From the IMG/VR virus record IMGVR_UViG_3300007619_000002, positions 1-64,000 of that record: a stretch of DNA of 64,000 nucleotides. One strand, 5' to 3'. The notes beneath the pieces are model-generated. The model was not told the origin of the DNA and did no database searches. It saw only the letters and a program-made list of their open reading frames with translations. Made by a program: the position numbers and the translations under genes. Positions 23,104 to 29,941 of this stretch are shown piece by piece. Source of the stretch: a virus. Numbering within the stretch: position 1 is the stretch's first letter; the number at the start of each line of letters is the position of its first letter.

Positions 23104-23276
23104 CCGTTCCTCCTCATGTTTTCCAGAACGGAAATAAGAAAAGCGTACTTGCTCGCATCTGCCATATGGGCATAGCGACCGATCTCCGACGAAATCGAAC
23201 GGGCAAAGTGCATGTGCGCAGCCCGCTTGCGCCGACACTCCTCAATCACGACCCTCAGGGCCTCATTCAGGTCCAT
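23100..23276 (-). CDS. Very small helical protein
   Basis: A 58-residue protein (MDLNEALRVVIEECRRKRAA at the N-terminus). The ATG at 23276 overlaps the stop of the upstream gene and its own stop overlaps the next start, so it fits the tiling of this operon exactly. Function unknown. Confidence 0.55.
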   Translation of the reverse strand: MDLNEALRVVIEECRRKRAAHMHFARSISSEIGRYAHMADASKYAFLISVLENMRRNG

Positions 23277-23485
23277 CAGCCGCTTCCGCCAGTACCCTGA
23301 AAATACGCCTTACTGATCCTGACGGCATATTCGTCGTGGCCGACCTTGCCTGAAATCTGTTCAAGCTGATCATCAGTTAGGGCCTTGCCGATGATGACGA
23401 AATCTTCGCCAGCGTCGTAAACAGACTCGCACGGACCATAGGTGCAGCGAAGATGTTCCGGGGTCATATCCTTGAGCTTTGGCAT
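23276..23485 (-). CDS. Hypothetical small protein
   Basis: A 69-residue protein from the ATG at 23485; TGGAGGATGG lies upstream. The segment CTYGPCESVYDAGEDFVIIGKAL is beta-rich with two Cys. It is the first gene after the palindromic promoter-like region at 23516-23544. Function unknown. Confidence 0.55.
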   Translation of the reverse strand: MPKLKDMTPEHLRCTYGPCESVYDAGEDFVIIGKALTDDQLEQISGKVGHDEYAVRISKAYFQGTGGSG

Positions 23486-23515
23486 GACAACCATCCTCCA
23501 ATTGACTGGATCTTT

Positions 23516-23544
23516 GTGCTAGCACATGTGCGCTAACAGGTCAA
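23516..23544 (-). promoter_or_regulatory. Candidate operator: two overlapping perfect palindromes
   Basis: GTGCTAGCAC (23516-23525) and GCACATGTGC (23522-23531) are both perfect 10-bp palindromes and share 4 bases. On the minus strand TTGACC (23544-23539) is followed after 17 bp by TAGCAC, a weak promoter candidate for the 23485 to 21326 operon. The palindromes would cover its -10 region. Confidence 0.4.
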
Positions 23545-23560
23545 GCAGGCGGCCTCGGTA

Positions 23561-23887
23561 TCAGCTTCCCTTCTCCTCCGCCCGCTTCTTGCGCATCAAC
23601 TCAGCCCGGTAAGCCTTGCGCTCCTCCTCCGTCCGCTTCCGGGGACGACCACGCTTGCCCGAAGCCCCTATCCGCTCCATGTTGATCCTAGTCGCTTCAT
23701 CGGCAGCCCGGCGAAGTTCCGGCGTCTCGATGGCAGGCGGGTCCACCTCGTTCTCAAGGGTCCGACGCTCGTGCTCCCTGCGAGCGACTTCGATCGGTTC
23801 ACGACACAGATGCGCCTTGCCGACCAGATCCATGTTCGCCCCACAACGAGGGCACTTCCCCAATGGGGCATCCTTACTCTTGCTCAT
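23561..23887 (-). CDS. Zinc-knuckle and AT-hook-like DNA-binding protein
   Basis: A 108-residue protein. The N-terminal CPRC...HLC suggests a zinc site (residues 12-28); a charged helix follows; the C-terminus carries GKRGRPRKRTEEERKAYR, an AT-hook-like RGRP core in a very basic helix. Three copies of CGTGAACGAAA sit directly upstream of its start, so it may bind or respond to that operator. Similar small proteins occur in related phages. Confidence 0.55.
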   Translation of the reverse strand: MSKSKDAPLGKCPRCGANMDLVGKAHLCREPIEVARREHERRTLENEVDPPAIETPELRRAADEATRINMERIGASGKRGRPRKRTEEERKAYRAELMRKKRAEEKGS

Positions 23888-23889
23888 GC

Positions 23890-23941
23890 GTGAACGAAAT
23901 AGAGAGCGCGTGAACGAAAAGCAAGGGAATTTCGTTCACGT
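23890..23941. promoter_or_regulatory. Operator-like cluster: three copies of CGTGAACGAAA
   Basis: Direct copies at 23890-23900 and 23910-23920 (20 bp apart, two helix turns) and an inverted copy at 23931-23941. The second and third form a perfect 11-bp inverted repeat with a 10-bp spacer. They lie within 55 bp upstream of the start of the 23561-23887 gene. Confidence 0.6.
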
Positions 23942-24121
23942 AGACAGGAAGTGCGCAATACGGGGATTTTCATGGGGTGCTCTGGCGGACGTGTGGTTCA
24001 TACCCAATACAACGGCCCCCCACCGCGCGCGCCCTCGGGTTGCGAGCGATCAACGACGCAACCGGCGAAAGCTGCATGGGGGGTGGGGGGTTTCCGTTCG
24101 CATAACCTACATTATGGTAAT
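23942..24121. other. Gene-free stretch beside the small terminase gene, with a GC-rich inverted repeat
   Basis: There is no convincing gene in these 180 bp. CCCCCCACC (24016-24024) can pair with GGTGGGGGG (24082-24090), and a G-rich run GGGGGGTGGGGGG spans about 24078-24090. A site next to a small terminase subunit gene would suit a packaging signal, but nothing here proves it. Confidence 0.35.
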
Positions 24122-24655
24122 TCACCCGCTATTGGTGTGCTTATCAGTGGTTACACGCACCTGCTCACCATCACCATGATTGAAGTTGAGCGTGAAGGTC
24201 ACAGCCTGCCCGTCACCACCACCGCCGCGCTCCTTCTTGTCGGAGAACTCGTTCGGACGCAGCAAAGCCGCGATCTTCAGGGCGTGACGTGCGTAAATAT
24301 CCGCAATTCGGGCCTCCTGATAGGTCTGGGCGGTTTGAATCTTGCCCAAAACAGTCTCAATCATACCCCTCGCCCGGATTTTCTTTTGGCGCTCATACCG
24401 ATCTTCCAACTCCGGATTGCCCCCAATCCACTTCAAAATGCTGGCCGCACTCACGCCCAACTGCGTGCACACCAGATCCAGACTATTGCCATCCTCCATC
24501 ACCCCGAAGGCAATCTCCAAGATTTCAGCCTTCTGCTCCTCAGTATACTTTGAGTATCTCTCACGCTCACTCAAGAATTGCGGGACATTGACCTTGACCT
24601 TCCCGTCCTCATCGACTTCGTAAAGCGGAATGATTTCTTGTCCATTGCCATCCAT
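24122..24655 (-). CDS. terS: Terminase small subunit-like DNA-recognition protein
   Basis: A 177-residue protein from the ATG at 24655, with GAGG upstream; the ATG at 24685 would place the start in the divergent promoter. An N-terminal HTH (NSLDLVCTQLGVSAASILKW, about residues 57-76) is followed by a long basic helix with the KIRARGMIETVLGKIQTAQT and DIYARHALKIAALLRP patterns I associate with small terminase subunits. Its role would be to recognise phage DNA for the large subunit at 13606. It begins the long leftward gene series. Confidence 0.6.
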   Translation of the reverse strand: MDGNGQEIIPLYEVDEDGKVKVNVPQFLSERERYSKYTEEQKAEILEIAFGVMEDGNSLDLVCTQLGVSAASILKWIGGNPELEDRYERQKKIRARGMIETVLGKIQTAQTYQEARIADIYARHALKIAALLRPNEFSDKKERGGGGDGQAVTFTLNFNHGDGEQVRVTTDKHTNSG

Positions 24656-24678
24656 GACTTGCCTCGAAAAATGAACAC

Positions 24679-24707
24679 TTGACACAACAAAAATGATGTG
24701 GTATACT
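24679..24707 (+). promoter_or_regulatory. Strong sigma70-type promoter heading the accessory array
   Basis: TTGACA (24679-24684), exactly 17 bp, TATACT (24702-24707): 6 of 6 and 5 of 6 consensus matches at ideal spacing. It lies 98 bp upstream of the first array gene and points into the 25-36 kb accessory genes. Confidence 0.8.
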
Positions 24708-24727
24708 GGTTGTATAATCAGAAAAGT

Positions 24728-24789
24728 TGCTCTTTGACATCGTGAAAGTGTGTAGGTCCCTTGCCTCTTCCGGGTGGAGCTTGTCCACC
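24728..24789 (+). promoter_or_regulatory. boxA-like antitermination site with a downstream hairpin
   Basis: TGCTCTTTGACA (24728-24739) differs at one base from the Escherichia coli rrn boxA (TGCTCTTTAACA), which recruits NusB/NusE to RNA polymerase. It lies about 20 bp after the promoter in the untranslated leader. A 6-bp hairpin, GGTGGA-GCTTG-TCCACC (24773-24789), follows, then the CGGAGGTAAC box of the first gene. The operon downstream contains many terminator-like hairpins, which gives a reason for such a site. Confidence 0.55.
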
Positions 24790-24804
24790 TTAACGGAGGT
24801 AACC

Positions 24805-25263
24805 ATGACTGAGAACACGAACCAACAGACGAACCATGCCGATCGCTATACCTTCATCATGGAGGATACCATAGCGGCCATGCGTGAGACGCTGTCTGTA
24901 GCGAAGCGTCTTCAGGATGCAAATCCGAAGGCTTCCCCCGCAGACGTCGTTGTCGCCTTGCGCGGCGCAATGAAGCTGAAGATGGCCAAGCTCGAAGCCA
25001 ACTGGCTCAAGCTGTCCGAAAAGCAGCGTGCAACGCTCATGCATGTTACCAATGCCATGGAGATCATGCCAGAGGTGACGGCCATCCTCGCGAAGTCGGC
25101 AGATGCCAGCGAGGATGATGTCGAGGCCCGCGAAGCCAAGCTTGAAGAAGCCACGGCCAAGCGTAAGGCATCGGCAGCCAAGTCCAAGGCGACCCGCGAA
25201 GCCAAGAAGGCCGAGAAGGGTGACGAGCCTGCGTCTGAAGACATGTTCGCAGATGCCGAATAA
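24805..25263 (+). CDS. First accessory-array gene; helical protein with Lys/Ala-rich tail
   Basis: A 152-residue protein behind CGGAGGTAACC. It is almost entirely helical: residues 15-75 have amphipathic helices (SADV-like PKASPADVVVALRGAMKLKM), and residues 105-145 are a Lys/Ala/Glu coiled region. The tail ends in an acidic EDMFADAE. Its proximal position suggests early, high expression. No family recognised. Confidence 0.6.
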   Translation: MTENTNQQTNHADRYTFIMEDTIAAMRETLSVAKRLQDANPKASPADVVVALRGAMKLKMAKLEANWLKLSEKQRATLMHVTNAMEIMPEVTAILAKSADASEDDVEAREAKLEEATAKRKASAAKSKATREAKKAEKGDEPASEDMFADAE

Positions 25264-25328
25264 TCGGCAGGGGCCAGCTTTGCGGCTGGCTCCACCCGAA
25301 AGAGACATGGGATCGAGTGAGCCTCCAA

Positions 25329-25356
25329 GGGCAGTTCCGCCCTATATGGAGGTGCA
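25329..25356 (+). promoter_or_regulatory. Array leader module, copy 2
   Basis: Mini-hairpin GGGC-AGTTCC-GCCC (25329-25342), then TGGAGGTGCA (25347-25356) just before the ATG at 25359. A stronger hairpin GCCAGC/GGCTGGC lies further upstream, after the previous stop. Confidence 0.65.
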
Positions 25357-25358
25357 TT

Positions 25359-25553
25359 ATGACTGACAAGGCCAAAGCTGCCATCGAATATGCACGCGAT
25401 GTGCTGACACAGCATGAAGACGGCCTGATCACCCTCGACGAAGCCGTGCGCATGCTCGGCGTATACGCCCAGAACCACGATCTGGCCAATCACCCTACCC
25501 CCGACTATGATGCTGGCCTGTCCTCCAACTACGAACCCCCGGATCAACACTGA
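25359..25553 (+). CDS. Accessory-array gene, small acidic protein
   Basis: A 64-residue protein with two N-terminal helices (AKAAIEYARDVLTQHEDGLI, LDEAVRMLGVYAQNH) and a disordered Asp/Pro-rich tail. Small, acidic, phage accessory type; no function assigned. Confidence 0.55.
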   Translation: MTDKAKAAIEYARDVLTQHEDGLITLDEAVRMLGVYAQNHDLANHPTPDYDAGLSSNYEPPDQH

Positions 25554-25643
25554 TCCATCGGCAGCCCTTCGGGGCTGTCCTTGCAGGCTCACTCCCACAC
25601 ACTTTCGATAAAGTGATCAATGCACCTGAATGGTTGCCTTTTG

Positions 25644-25673
25644 GCGGGGCTTATCCCGCTTTTTGGAGGTAAC
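25644..25673 (+). promoter_or_regulatory. Array leader module, copy 3
   Basis: Mini-hairpin GCGGG-GCTTAT-CCCGC (25644-25659), TGGAGGTAAC (25664-25673), ATG at 25677. Confidence 0.7.
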
Positions 25674-25676
25674 ACC

Positions 25677-25898
25677 ATGCAGATGACCACACAAGACCTG
25701 AAGGCTATCCGCCGCACACGCGAAGGCGGCAATTGGGCGACCGACCGCGAGCTGCTCGGCGAACTGGCTGAGAGCTTAGCGGAATTGGGCGATGTTGTCT
25801 ATGGCTCCGTCCTGCTGGACGCAGTCAGCGGCCATGTCGAAGCCCAGCTCCATGACGGGCGCAAGTTCGTCGCCAAGGTGGTCTTCACATCTGCCTGA
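25677..25898 (+). CDS. Accessory-array gene, hypothetical
   Basis: A 73-residue protein: N-terminal helices, then a beta hairpin-like region (VVYGSVLLDAVSGHVEAQLH). No family recognised; size and leader place it with the other array genes. Confidence 0.55.
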   Translation: MQMTTQDLKAIRRTREGGNWATDRELLGELAESLAELGDVVYGSVLLDAVSGHVEAQLHDGRKFVAKVVFTSA

Positions 25899-25977
25899 TC
25901 CACGCGGGCTTGCGGCACTTGTTGCCGTGAGCCTCGCCATAAGGCAATCTCTTTGGGTGCATGGCTCGATACTTGGC

Positions 25978-26019
25978 GTCTTTTACGCGAGTGGCGGCAC
26001 ATTTCATTGGAGGTAACAC
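25978..26019 (+). promoter_or_regulatory. Array leader module, copy 4
   Basis: Mini-hairpin GCGT-CTTTT-ACGC (25978-25990) and TGGAGGTAAC (26010-26019), ATG at 26023. The distance between hairpin and box (19 nt) is longer than in other copies. Confidence 0.5.
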
Positions 26020-26022
26020 CCC

Positions 26023-26247
26023 ATGCGCTGCACCGTCTACATCACCCGAGACGCCTATAAACGATATACGGCCGCAGATACCCCTGAGGCGGCCATTGAC
26101 GCATTCCGGCTCACCTATGGCGTAGCGGCCCAGAAAGGCGCTGAAACTGTCGCGGTGAACGCCACCATTCCTGATGTGCTTGTCCGCACGCGCGTTGATG
26201 GACGCCGCAAGGTGCCCACCTATTCAGACCTGATCGAGAAGAAGTAA
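26023..26247 (+). CDS. Accessory-array gene, hypothetical
   Basis: A 74-residue basic protein with alternating beta/alpha pattern (RCTVYITRDAYKRYTAADTP...AIDAFRLTYG). No family recognised. Confidence 0.55.
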   Translation: MRCTVYITRDAYKRYTAADTPEAAIDAFRLTYGVAAQKGAETVAVNATIPDVLVRTRVDGRRKVPTYSDLIEKK

Positions 26248-26402
26248 ACCCCGCCCTGTCGCCACTCCCGAAAAGATGTCAAATATCGAGCCTACCTCCT
26301 CCATGCACCCCAAACTTTAGCAGTCATTAGTACACCACAACCCTTTTTACCCTGCATTTTCAGCAAGTTATAGCCCTGTGGCGCTTATTCCACGGGGCAT
26401 TT

Positions 26403-26431
26403 GTCCATTTTCGGACGGATATGGAGGAAAT
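26403..26431 (+). promoter_or_regulatory. Array leader module, copy 5
   Basis: Mini-hairpin GTCC-ATTTTC-GGAC (26403-26416), then TGGAGGAAAT (26422-26431). A longer hairpin, GCCCTGTGG/CCACGGGGC (26373-26398), precedes it. The rest of the 173-bp gap from 26248 holds nothing else recognisable. Confidence 0.65.
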
Positions 26432-26432
26432 G

Positions 26433-26897
26433 ATGTCTCTTTATAACGCAGTTATGGGCACAAGCCCACTCGCGCCACTTGTGATCAAAATACTGAACCT
26501 GAAGCCCGATGGCGTGCCGCGCTTTCGCGATGCATGGGCGTCGGATGATGGCTCTGAACTCGTGATCCTGACACGCACTGGCGGCAACAATCGCCCTGAC
26601 TATGAAAGGGAGAACGCAGCCCTCACCCAGATCGAGGGCTACAAGCACGATTGCGACGATAGCTTTGATCCCACATTTGCTCATTTCACCTATGAGACAC
26701 CAGAACGTTTTCGCAACGACCTTGCCATTGTCGGCGCATTCCTGCCCCTCGCCGGGCAGGGCGAGGACAGTCGCGGCCCCGGAAAGATCGAGAAGCTTCT
26801 CAGGCCCGGAGAAACCCCTAGTATTTCCCCGGAAAGCCCTGAAGCGCTCGCAGCCAACGAGGCCGTTGAAAGAATCGTCGCTGCACTTCTCAAATGA
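26433..26897 (+). CDS. Accessory-array gene, hypothetical
   Basis: A 154-residue protein. Three ATGs are in frame (26421, 26430, 26433); spacing to GGAGG favours 26433. It is mixed alpha/beta with a Pro/Glu-rich linker around residues 115-135 and a C-terminal helix. No family recognised. Confidence 0.55.
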   Translation: MSLYNAVMGTSPLAPLVIKILNLKPDGVPRFRDAWASDDGSELVILTRTGGNNRPDYERENAALTQIEGYKHDCDDSFDPTFAHFTYETPERFRNDLAIVGAFLPLAGQGEDSRGPGKIEKLLRPGETPSISPESPEALAANEAVERIVAALLK

Positions 26898-26931
26898 CTA
26901 GCCTATTGCTCACCCTCCGGGGTGAGCGTTT

Positions 26932-26961
26932 GTCCATTTCCGGACGATCCATGGAGGTAAC
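26932..26961 (+). promoter_or_regulatory. Array leader module, copy 6
   Basis: Mini-hairpin GTCC-ATTTCC-GGAC (26932-26945), TGGAGGTAAC (26952-26961), ATG at 26962. The preceding hairpin is GCTCACCC/GGGTGAGC (about 26908-26927). Confidence 0.7.
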
Positions 26962-27186
26962 ATGCCAAATTTCCAACCCAAAGCCTTTCGCGACGGCACG
27001 CTCTCTCTTAACGAAGTGCTGACCGCTGCGCAGGACGCCATGACCGATCTGTCTAATCCCGGATTTTGTCTGTCCTGTGGCGCTCAAGCCGACGGTGTCG
27101 AGCCCGATGCCCGCGGCTATACGTGCGAAGAGTGCGGCGAAGCCAAGGTTTATGGAGCTGAGGAAATCATCCTCATGTCAGCCTGA
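26962..27186 (+). CDS. Accessory-array gene, zinc-ribbon protein
   Basis: A 74-residue protein with two CxxC knuckles (CLSC near residue 36 and CEEC near 55), a classic zinc ribbon, behind a short helical N-terminus. It could bind nucleic acid or a host protein. Confidence 0.65.
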   Translation: MPNFQPKAFRDGTLSLNEVLTAAQDAMTDLSNPGFCLSCGAQADGVEPDARGYTCEECGEAKVYGAEEIILMSA

Positions 27187-27224
27187 ACTAGCCTATTGGG
27201 ACGGCCCTTGTGGCCGTCCTGTTA

Positions 27225-27256
27225 GCTCATTTTCCGAGCATTTTATTGGAGGTAAC
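27225..27256 (+). promoter_or_regulatory. Array leader module, copy 7
   Basis: Mini-hairpin GCTC-ATTTTCC-GAGC (27225-27239), TGGAGGTAAC (27247-27256), ATG at 27258. A strong terminator-like hairpin, GGACGGCC/GGCCGTCC (about 27200-27219), precedes it. Confidence 0.7.
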
Positions 27257-27257
27257 G

Positions 27258-27641
27258 ATGGCACAAACACTGCACACACCGAGCGGAATGAAGCGGCGCG
27301 GCGCATATGAAAATGCCCGCAATAACCAGAATTCAGACCTGTTCAAGGATATGATCCGCCAAGCGTTCGGTGTGGACGATGTGATCTGCGCGCATCATCT
27401 GACCTATGTCGATGTCGATCATCATGACGGCTTCGACTATCAGATCGTGCAGGAGATCGCCTCGGCTGATACGCTGATTTTCGACCATGAAGCGGCCCAG
27501 ATCATCTGGGGCGACCACTGGAAAGACATCCTGTGTCAGCTTGCCATGCGACCCACAAAAGAACGGGATGAACTTCTGGCCAAGCTCTATCAGGCCAAGA
27601 CGCTCGAAGGCGACACGTTCAATCCTGCCAAGCATTTCTGA
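27258..27641 (+). CDS. Accessory-array gene, hypothetical
   Basis: A 127-residue acidic protein. A basic N-terminal segment is followed by DMIRQAFGVDDVICAHHLTY and an FDHEAAQIIWGDHWKDILCQ region. The clusters of His and Asp (VDVDHHDGFD) could bind metal, but no nuclease or protease family is recognised. Confidence 0.55.
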   Translation: MAQTLHTPSGMKRRGAYENARNNQNSDLFKDMIRQAFGVDDVICAHHLTYVDVDHHDGFDYQIVQEIASADTLIFDHEAAQIIWGDHWKDILCQLAMRPTKERDELLAKLYQAKTLEGDTFNPAKHF

Positions 27642-27678
27642 CTATTTCCAAGGGGCGGCAGTGTCCGCCCCTCTTTTA

Positions 27679-27706
27679 GGCAATTTTGCCAAGAAATGGA
27701 GGTAAC
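27679..27706 (+). promoter_or_regulatory. Array leader module, copy 8
   Basis: Mini-hairpin GGCA-ATTT-TGCC (27679-27690), TGGAGGTAAC (27697-27706), ATG at 27712. The preceding hairpin is AGGGGCGG/CCGCCCCT (about 27650-27671). Confidence 0.7.
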
Positions 27707-27711
27707 AGCCA

Positions 27712-27921
27712 ATGGCACACAAGCACAAATGCCCCAATCCTGAATGCGGCCACGTCTGGAAGCACGACACCATCGCCCTGCGCAATGACCGTGAAGCGTA
27801 TAACGCGGCCCACCATTGCCCTCGATGCGGCACGGAGCAGTTCTGGAAGCACTATGACTGCGCCGATGACGAGTTCGAAGACATGACGGACCAGATCAAA
27901 ATCAAGATGCTGGATCTTTGA
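27712..27921 (+). CDS. Accessory-array gene, zinc-binding protein
   Basis: A 69-residue protein with CPNPEC (residues 7-12) and CPRC (about 37-40) plus many His residues: a zinc-ribbon-like protein with an acidic C-terminus (DCADDEFEDMTDQ). Function unknown. Confidence 0.6.
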   Translation: MAHKHKCPNPECGHVWKHDTIALRNDREAYNAAHHCPRCGTEQFWKHYDCADDEFEDMTDQIKIKMLDL

Positions 27922-27957
27922 CCATTTCACGAGCAGGGTCCGACTCCCTGCTCCTTA

Positions 27958-27990
27958 GCTCATTTCCCGAGCATATTTCATGGAGGTAAT
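27958..27990 (+). promoter_or_regulatory. Array leader module, copy 9
   Basis: Mini-hairpin GCTC-ATTTCCC-GAGC (27958-27972), TGGAGGTAAT (27981-27990), ATG at 27992. The preceding hairpin is GAGCAGGG/CCCTGCTC (27931-27953). Confidence 0.7.
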
Positions 27991-27991
27991 C

Positions 27992-28447
27992 ATGACAAGC
28001 ACACCTGAACAGATCGAGTGGCAGAACAAATGGATCGCTGCGCTTCGCTCTGGCGAATACGCCCAAACCAACAGCCAATTGATCGAAGATCTCGGCGCAG
28101 GCGAGGTCGGATATTGCTGCCTTGGCGTTGCCGCCCTCATTGCGGCCGAAGTCACCAGACAGCCTCTGGCCCTTGATATGGACTACGACAATCAATCCTC
28201 ACTTGTCCTGTCTGGCTGGAAAGCCATGGAGCTTTTCGGCTTCGGTGATTCTCATGGATTATTCGCCAAAAGGGTGCCAAACCCGAAATTCAATCCTGAA
28301 AATCGCATCGATGAAGACGATGAAGGCGATTGTAATGGAAACCCCGAAACCATCCCCTCATTCGTCGATGCCAACGATGGCGCTGGCCTGACCTTCGAGC
28401 AAATCGCCGATCTGGCCGAAGCCAACCGTGACAAGGTGTTTGTCTAG
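27992..28447 (+). CDS. Accessory-array gene, conserved small phage protein
   Basis: A 151-residue protein. The KWIAALRSGEYAQTNSQLIE...GYCCLGVAAL pattern recurs in many phage accessory proteins of unknown role; the second half is acidic and ends in a helix (FEQIADLAEANRD). The C-x-x-G region and following aromatic helix vaguely resemble the gene split by the insertion element. Confidence 0.6.
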   Translation: MTSTPEQIEWQNKWIAALRSGEYAQTNSQLIEDLGAGEVGYCCLGVAALIAAEVTRQPLALDMDYDNQSSLVLSGWKAMELFGFGDSHGLFAKRVPNPKFNPENRIDEDDEGDCNGNPETIPSFVDANDGAGLTFEQIADLAEANRDKVFV

Positions 28448-28481
28448 ACTCTATTGGGGCGCTCTTCGGGGCGTCCCGTTT

Positions 28482-28510
28482 GCCCATTTCAGGGCATGAA
28501 TGGAGGTAAC
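28482..28510 (+). promoter_or_regulatory. Array leader module, copy 10
   Basis: Mini-hairpin GCCC-ATTTCA-GGGC (28482-28495), TGGAGGTAAC (28501-28510) directly followed by ATG. The preceding hairpin is GGGGCG/CGTCCC (28456-28477). Confidence 0.7.
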
Positions 28511-28882
28511 ATGATTCTTGAAGCCCAGCTCATTCTCCCGGCTCGCGGGAACAATGGGGAAGATCTCGATGTGCTGCACAACAGCCTGTTTGTCGATCTT
28601 TGCATCAAATATGGCGGCGTGACAACGCTCCATGGCATTGGCGGCTGGACAGATCCGGACGGCAACATCCAGCAGGAGCCCATCATCGCCTATAACGTTG
28701 CATACAGTCCTGAAGCGGCCCCGATCGAGGAGCTGCGCCAGATTGGCTGCGACTATGGCGCACGTGCCCGGCAGACCGCAATCTATCTGCGCCATGGCAA
28801 CGGCCGCATCGAATTTCTGAAGCCCAATCACAAGCCCGTTGACGCATTTGCGGATGGCTACGCAAACGCCATTCCAGCATAA
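28511..28882 (+). CDS. Accessory-array gene, hypothetical
   Basis: A 123-residue alpha/beta protein. The N-terminal strand and a GGVTTLHGIGGWTDPDG loop are followed by EPIIAYNVAYSPEAAPIEEL, a pattern compatible with a ferredoxin-like or dioxygenase-like beta fold. No family is claimed. Confidence 0.5.
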   Translation: MILEAQLILPARGNNGEDLDVLHNSLFVDLCIKYGGVTTLHGIGGWTDPDGNIQQEPIIAYNVAYSPEAAPIEELRQIGCDYGARARQTAIYLRHGNGRIEFLKPNHKPVDAFADGYANAIPA

Positions 28883-28914
28883 CCTATTAGCTCAGGGGCA
28901 ACCCTGAGCCTTTT

Positions 28915-28941
28915 GGCAATTTTGCCGCAACTGGAGGTAAC
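28915..28941 (+). promoter_or_regulatory. Array leader module, copy 11
   Basis: Mini-hairpin GGCA-ATTT-TGCC (28915-28926), TGGAGGTAAC (28932-28941), ATG at 28945. The preceding hairpin, GCTCAGGG-GCAA-CCCTGAGC (28890-28909), has a GNRA tetraloop. Confidence 0.75.
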
Positions 28942-28944
28942 ACA

Positions 28945-29529
28945 ATGACAATTCTTGACGGCGTTGGCAGCGCCAGCCTTTTGCTGTGCGCTCTGCGGAT
29001 CTATCTGGGCGTCTTCATGATCCTTGCCCGGTTCCGGTGGTTCTATGATCCATCGCGGCCGGAGGACCCATGGTTCAACGACGGTCGGCACATCTCGCTG
29101 CACAAGACGGTCTCAACTTGCGGGTTCACCCACTGGGCACTTGCGGCGACTGTCGCAATCGTCGAGATGCTCGCCGGTCTGGCACTCGTCTTCGGTCTGA
29201 TGACCGTGCCTGCCGCGTTCGGGTTGCTCGTCATCCTGCTCGTGGCGACATGGTGCAAGGGCGGCGAGAAGACGGCCAAGCAAGAGCCCGTCGATCGTAT
29301 CGACTGGGTGTCCTGCTATCTGTGGACGCCTGAGCCCGGCTATATCATGGTCGCGTTTGCCATCCTCGTTCTCGGCCCCGGCATGTTCTCGCTGGATCAC
29401 ATCCTCGAATATGACTGGAGCCGCGTCTGGACGGCAACCTTCGCCAGCCTGCTGGTCTTAGGTTTCATCCTTGCCAAGTTCAAGCGGTCCTTCCTGTTTG
29501 CCAACAAGATGGGCCTGTTGCGTAAATGA
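28945..29529 (+). CDS. DoxX-like membrane protein
   Basis: A 194-residue protein with four hydrophobic segments (about residues 10-28, 68-88, 92-108 and 133-152, then a further one near 170). The FMILARFRWFYDP and HWALAATVAIVEMLAGLAL segments match the DoxX-type four-helix membrane family. It would reside in the host inner membrane. Its role in infection is unknown; the phage context suggests envelope or respiration modification, or exclusion of other phages. Confidence 0.6.
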   Translation: MTILDGVGSASLLLCALRIYLGVFMILARFRWFYDPSRPEDPWFNDGRHISLHKTVSTCGFTHWALAATVAIVEMLAGLALVFGLMTVPAAFGLLVILLVATWCKGGEKTAKQEPVDRIDWVSCYLWTPEPGYIMVAFAILVLGPGMFSLDHILEYDWSRVWTATFASLLVLGFILAKFKRSFLFANKMGLLRK

Positions 29530-29563
29530 TTGTCAGCGTCGGGGCTACAGCCCCGACGTCTTA

Positions 29564-29591
29564 GCTCATTTCCGAGCATAATGGAGGTAAC
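29564..29591 (+). promoter_or_regulatory. Array leader module, copy 12
   Basis: Mini-hairpin GCTC-ATTTCC-GAGC (29564-29577), TGGAGGTAAC (29582-29591), TTG start at 29593. The preceding hairpin is GTCGGGGC-TACA-GCCCCGAC (29538-29557), a perfect 8-bp stem. Confidence 0.75.
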
Positions 29592-29592
29592 A

Positions 29593-29868
29593 TTGCATGC
29601 ACGAGCCATTTTCGCAGTAGGGGCAGCCCTGCTGGCCTTTGCCTCGGAGGGCCTTCAGGGCCTGACCGCCTCAATCATCCAGAAGGACAGCCTTGCCGCG
29701 CAAGTCGCCATCATCGGCGTCTTCATCATCGGCTATGCGTTTCTGGAGATCTTCGGCAAGCCTGACACTCCGAAGGCACAGTCTGCCGTGCACCATGTGC
29801 GCACCAAGAAGCGCAAGCTGAAGCGCGACCGTCTCGGACGCTTTGTCTCAACGAAGAAGCGCCGTTAA
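29593..29868 (+). CDS. Accessory-array gene, small membrane protein
   Basis: A 91-residue protein. The start is TTG at 29593, chosen because the leader box ends 1 base upstream; the ATG at 29597 is out of frame and stops at once. Two hydrophobic helices (about 5-20 and 33-50) are followed by a very basic tail (KKRKLKRDRLGRF). Likely inner-membrane protein with a cytoplasmic basic end. Confidence 0.55.
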   Translation: MHARAIFAVGAALLAFASEGLQGLTASIIQKDSLAAQVAIIGVFIIGYAFLEIFGKPDTPKAQSAVHHVRTKKRKLKRDRLGRFVSTKKRR

Positions 29869-29911
29869 ATCAACGAGCGGGGGTTCCGGCCCCCGTTCAC
29901 CGATAGACTTA

Positions 29912-29940
29912 GCTCATTTCCGAGCGCAATTGGAGGTAAT
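29912..29940 (+). promoter_or_regulatory. Array leader module, copy 13
   Basis: Mini-hairpin GCTC-ATTTCC-GAGC (29912-29925), TGGAGGTAAT (29931-29940), ATG at 29942 (start of the gene split by the insertion element). The preceding hairpin has CGGGGG/CCCCCG stems. Confidence 0.7.
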
Positions 29941-29941
29941 T

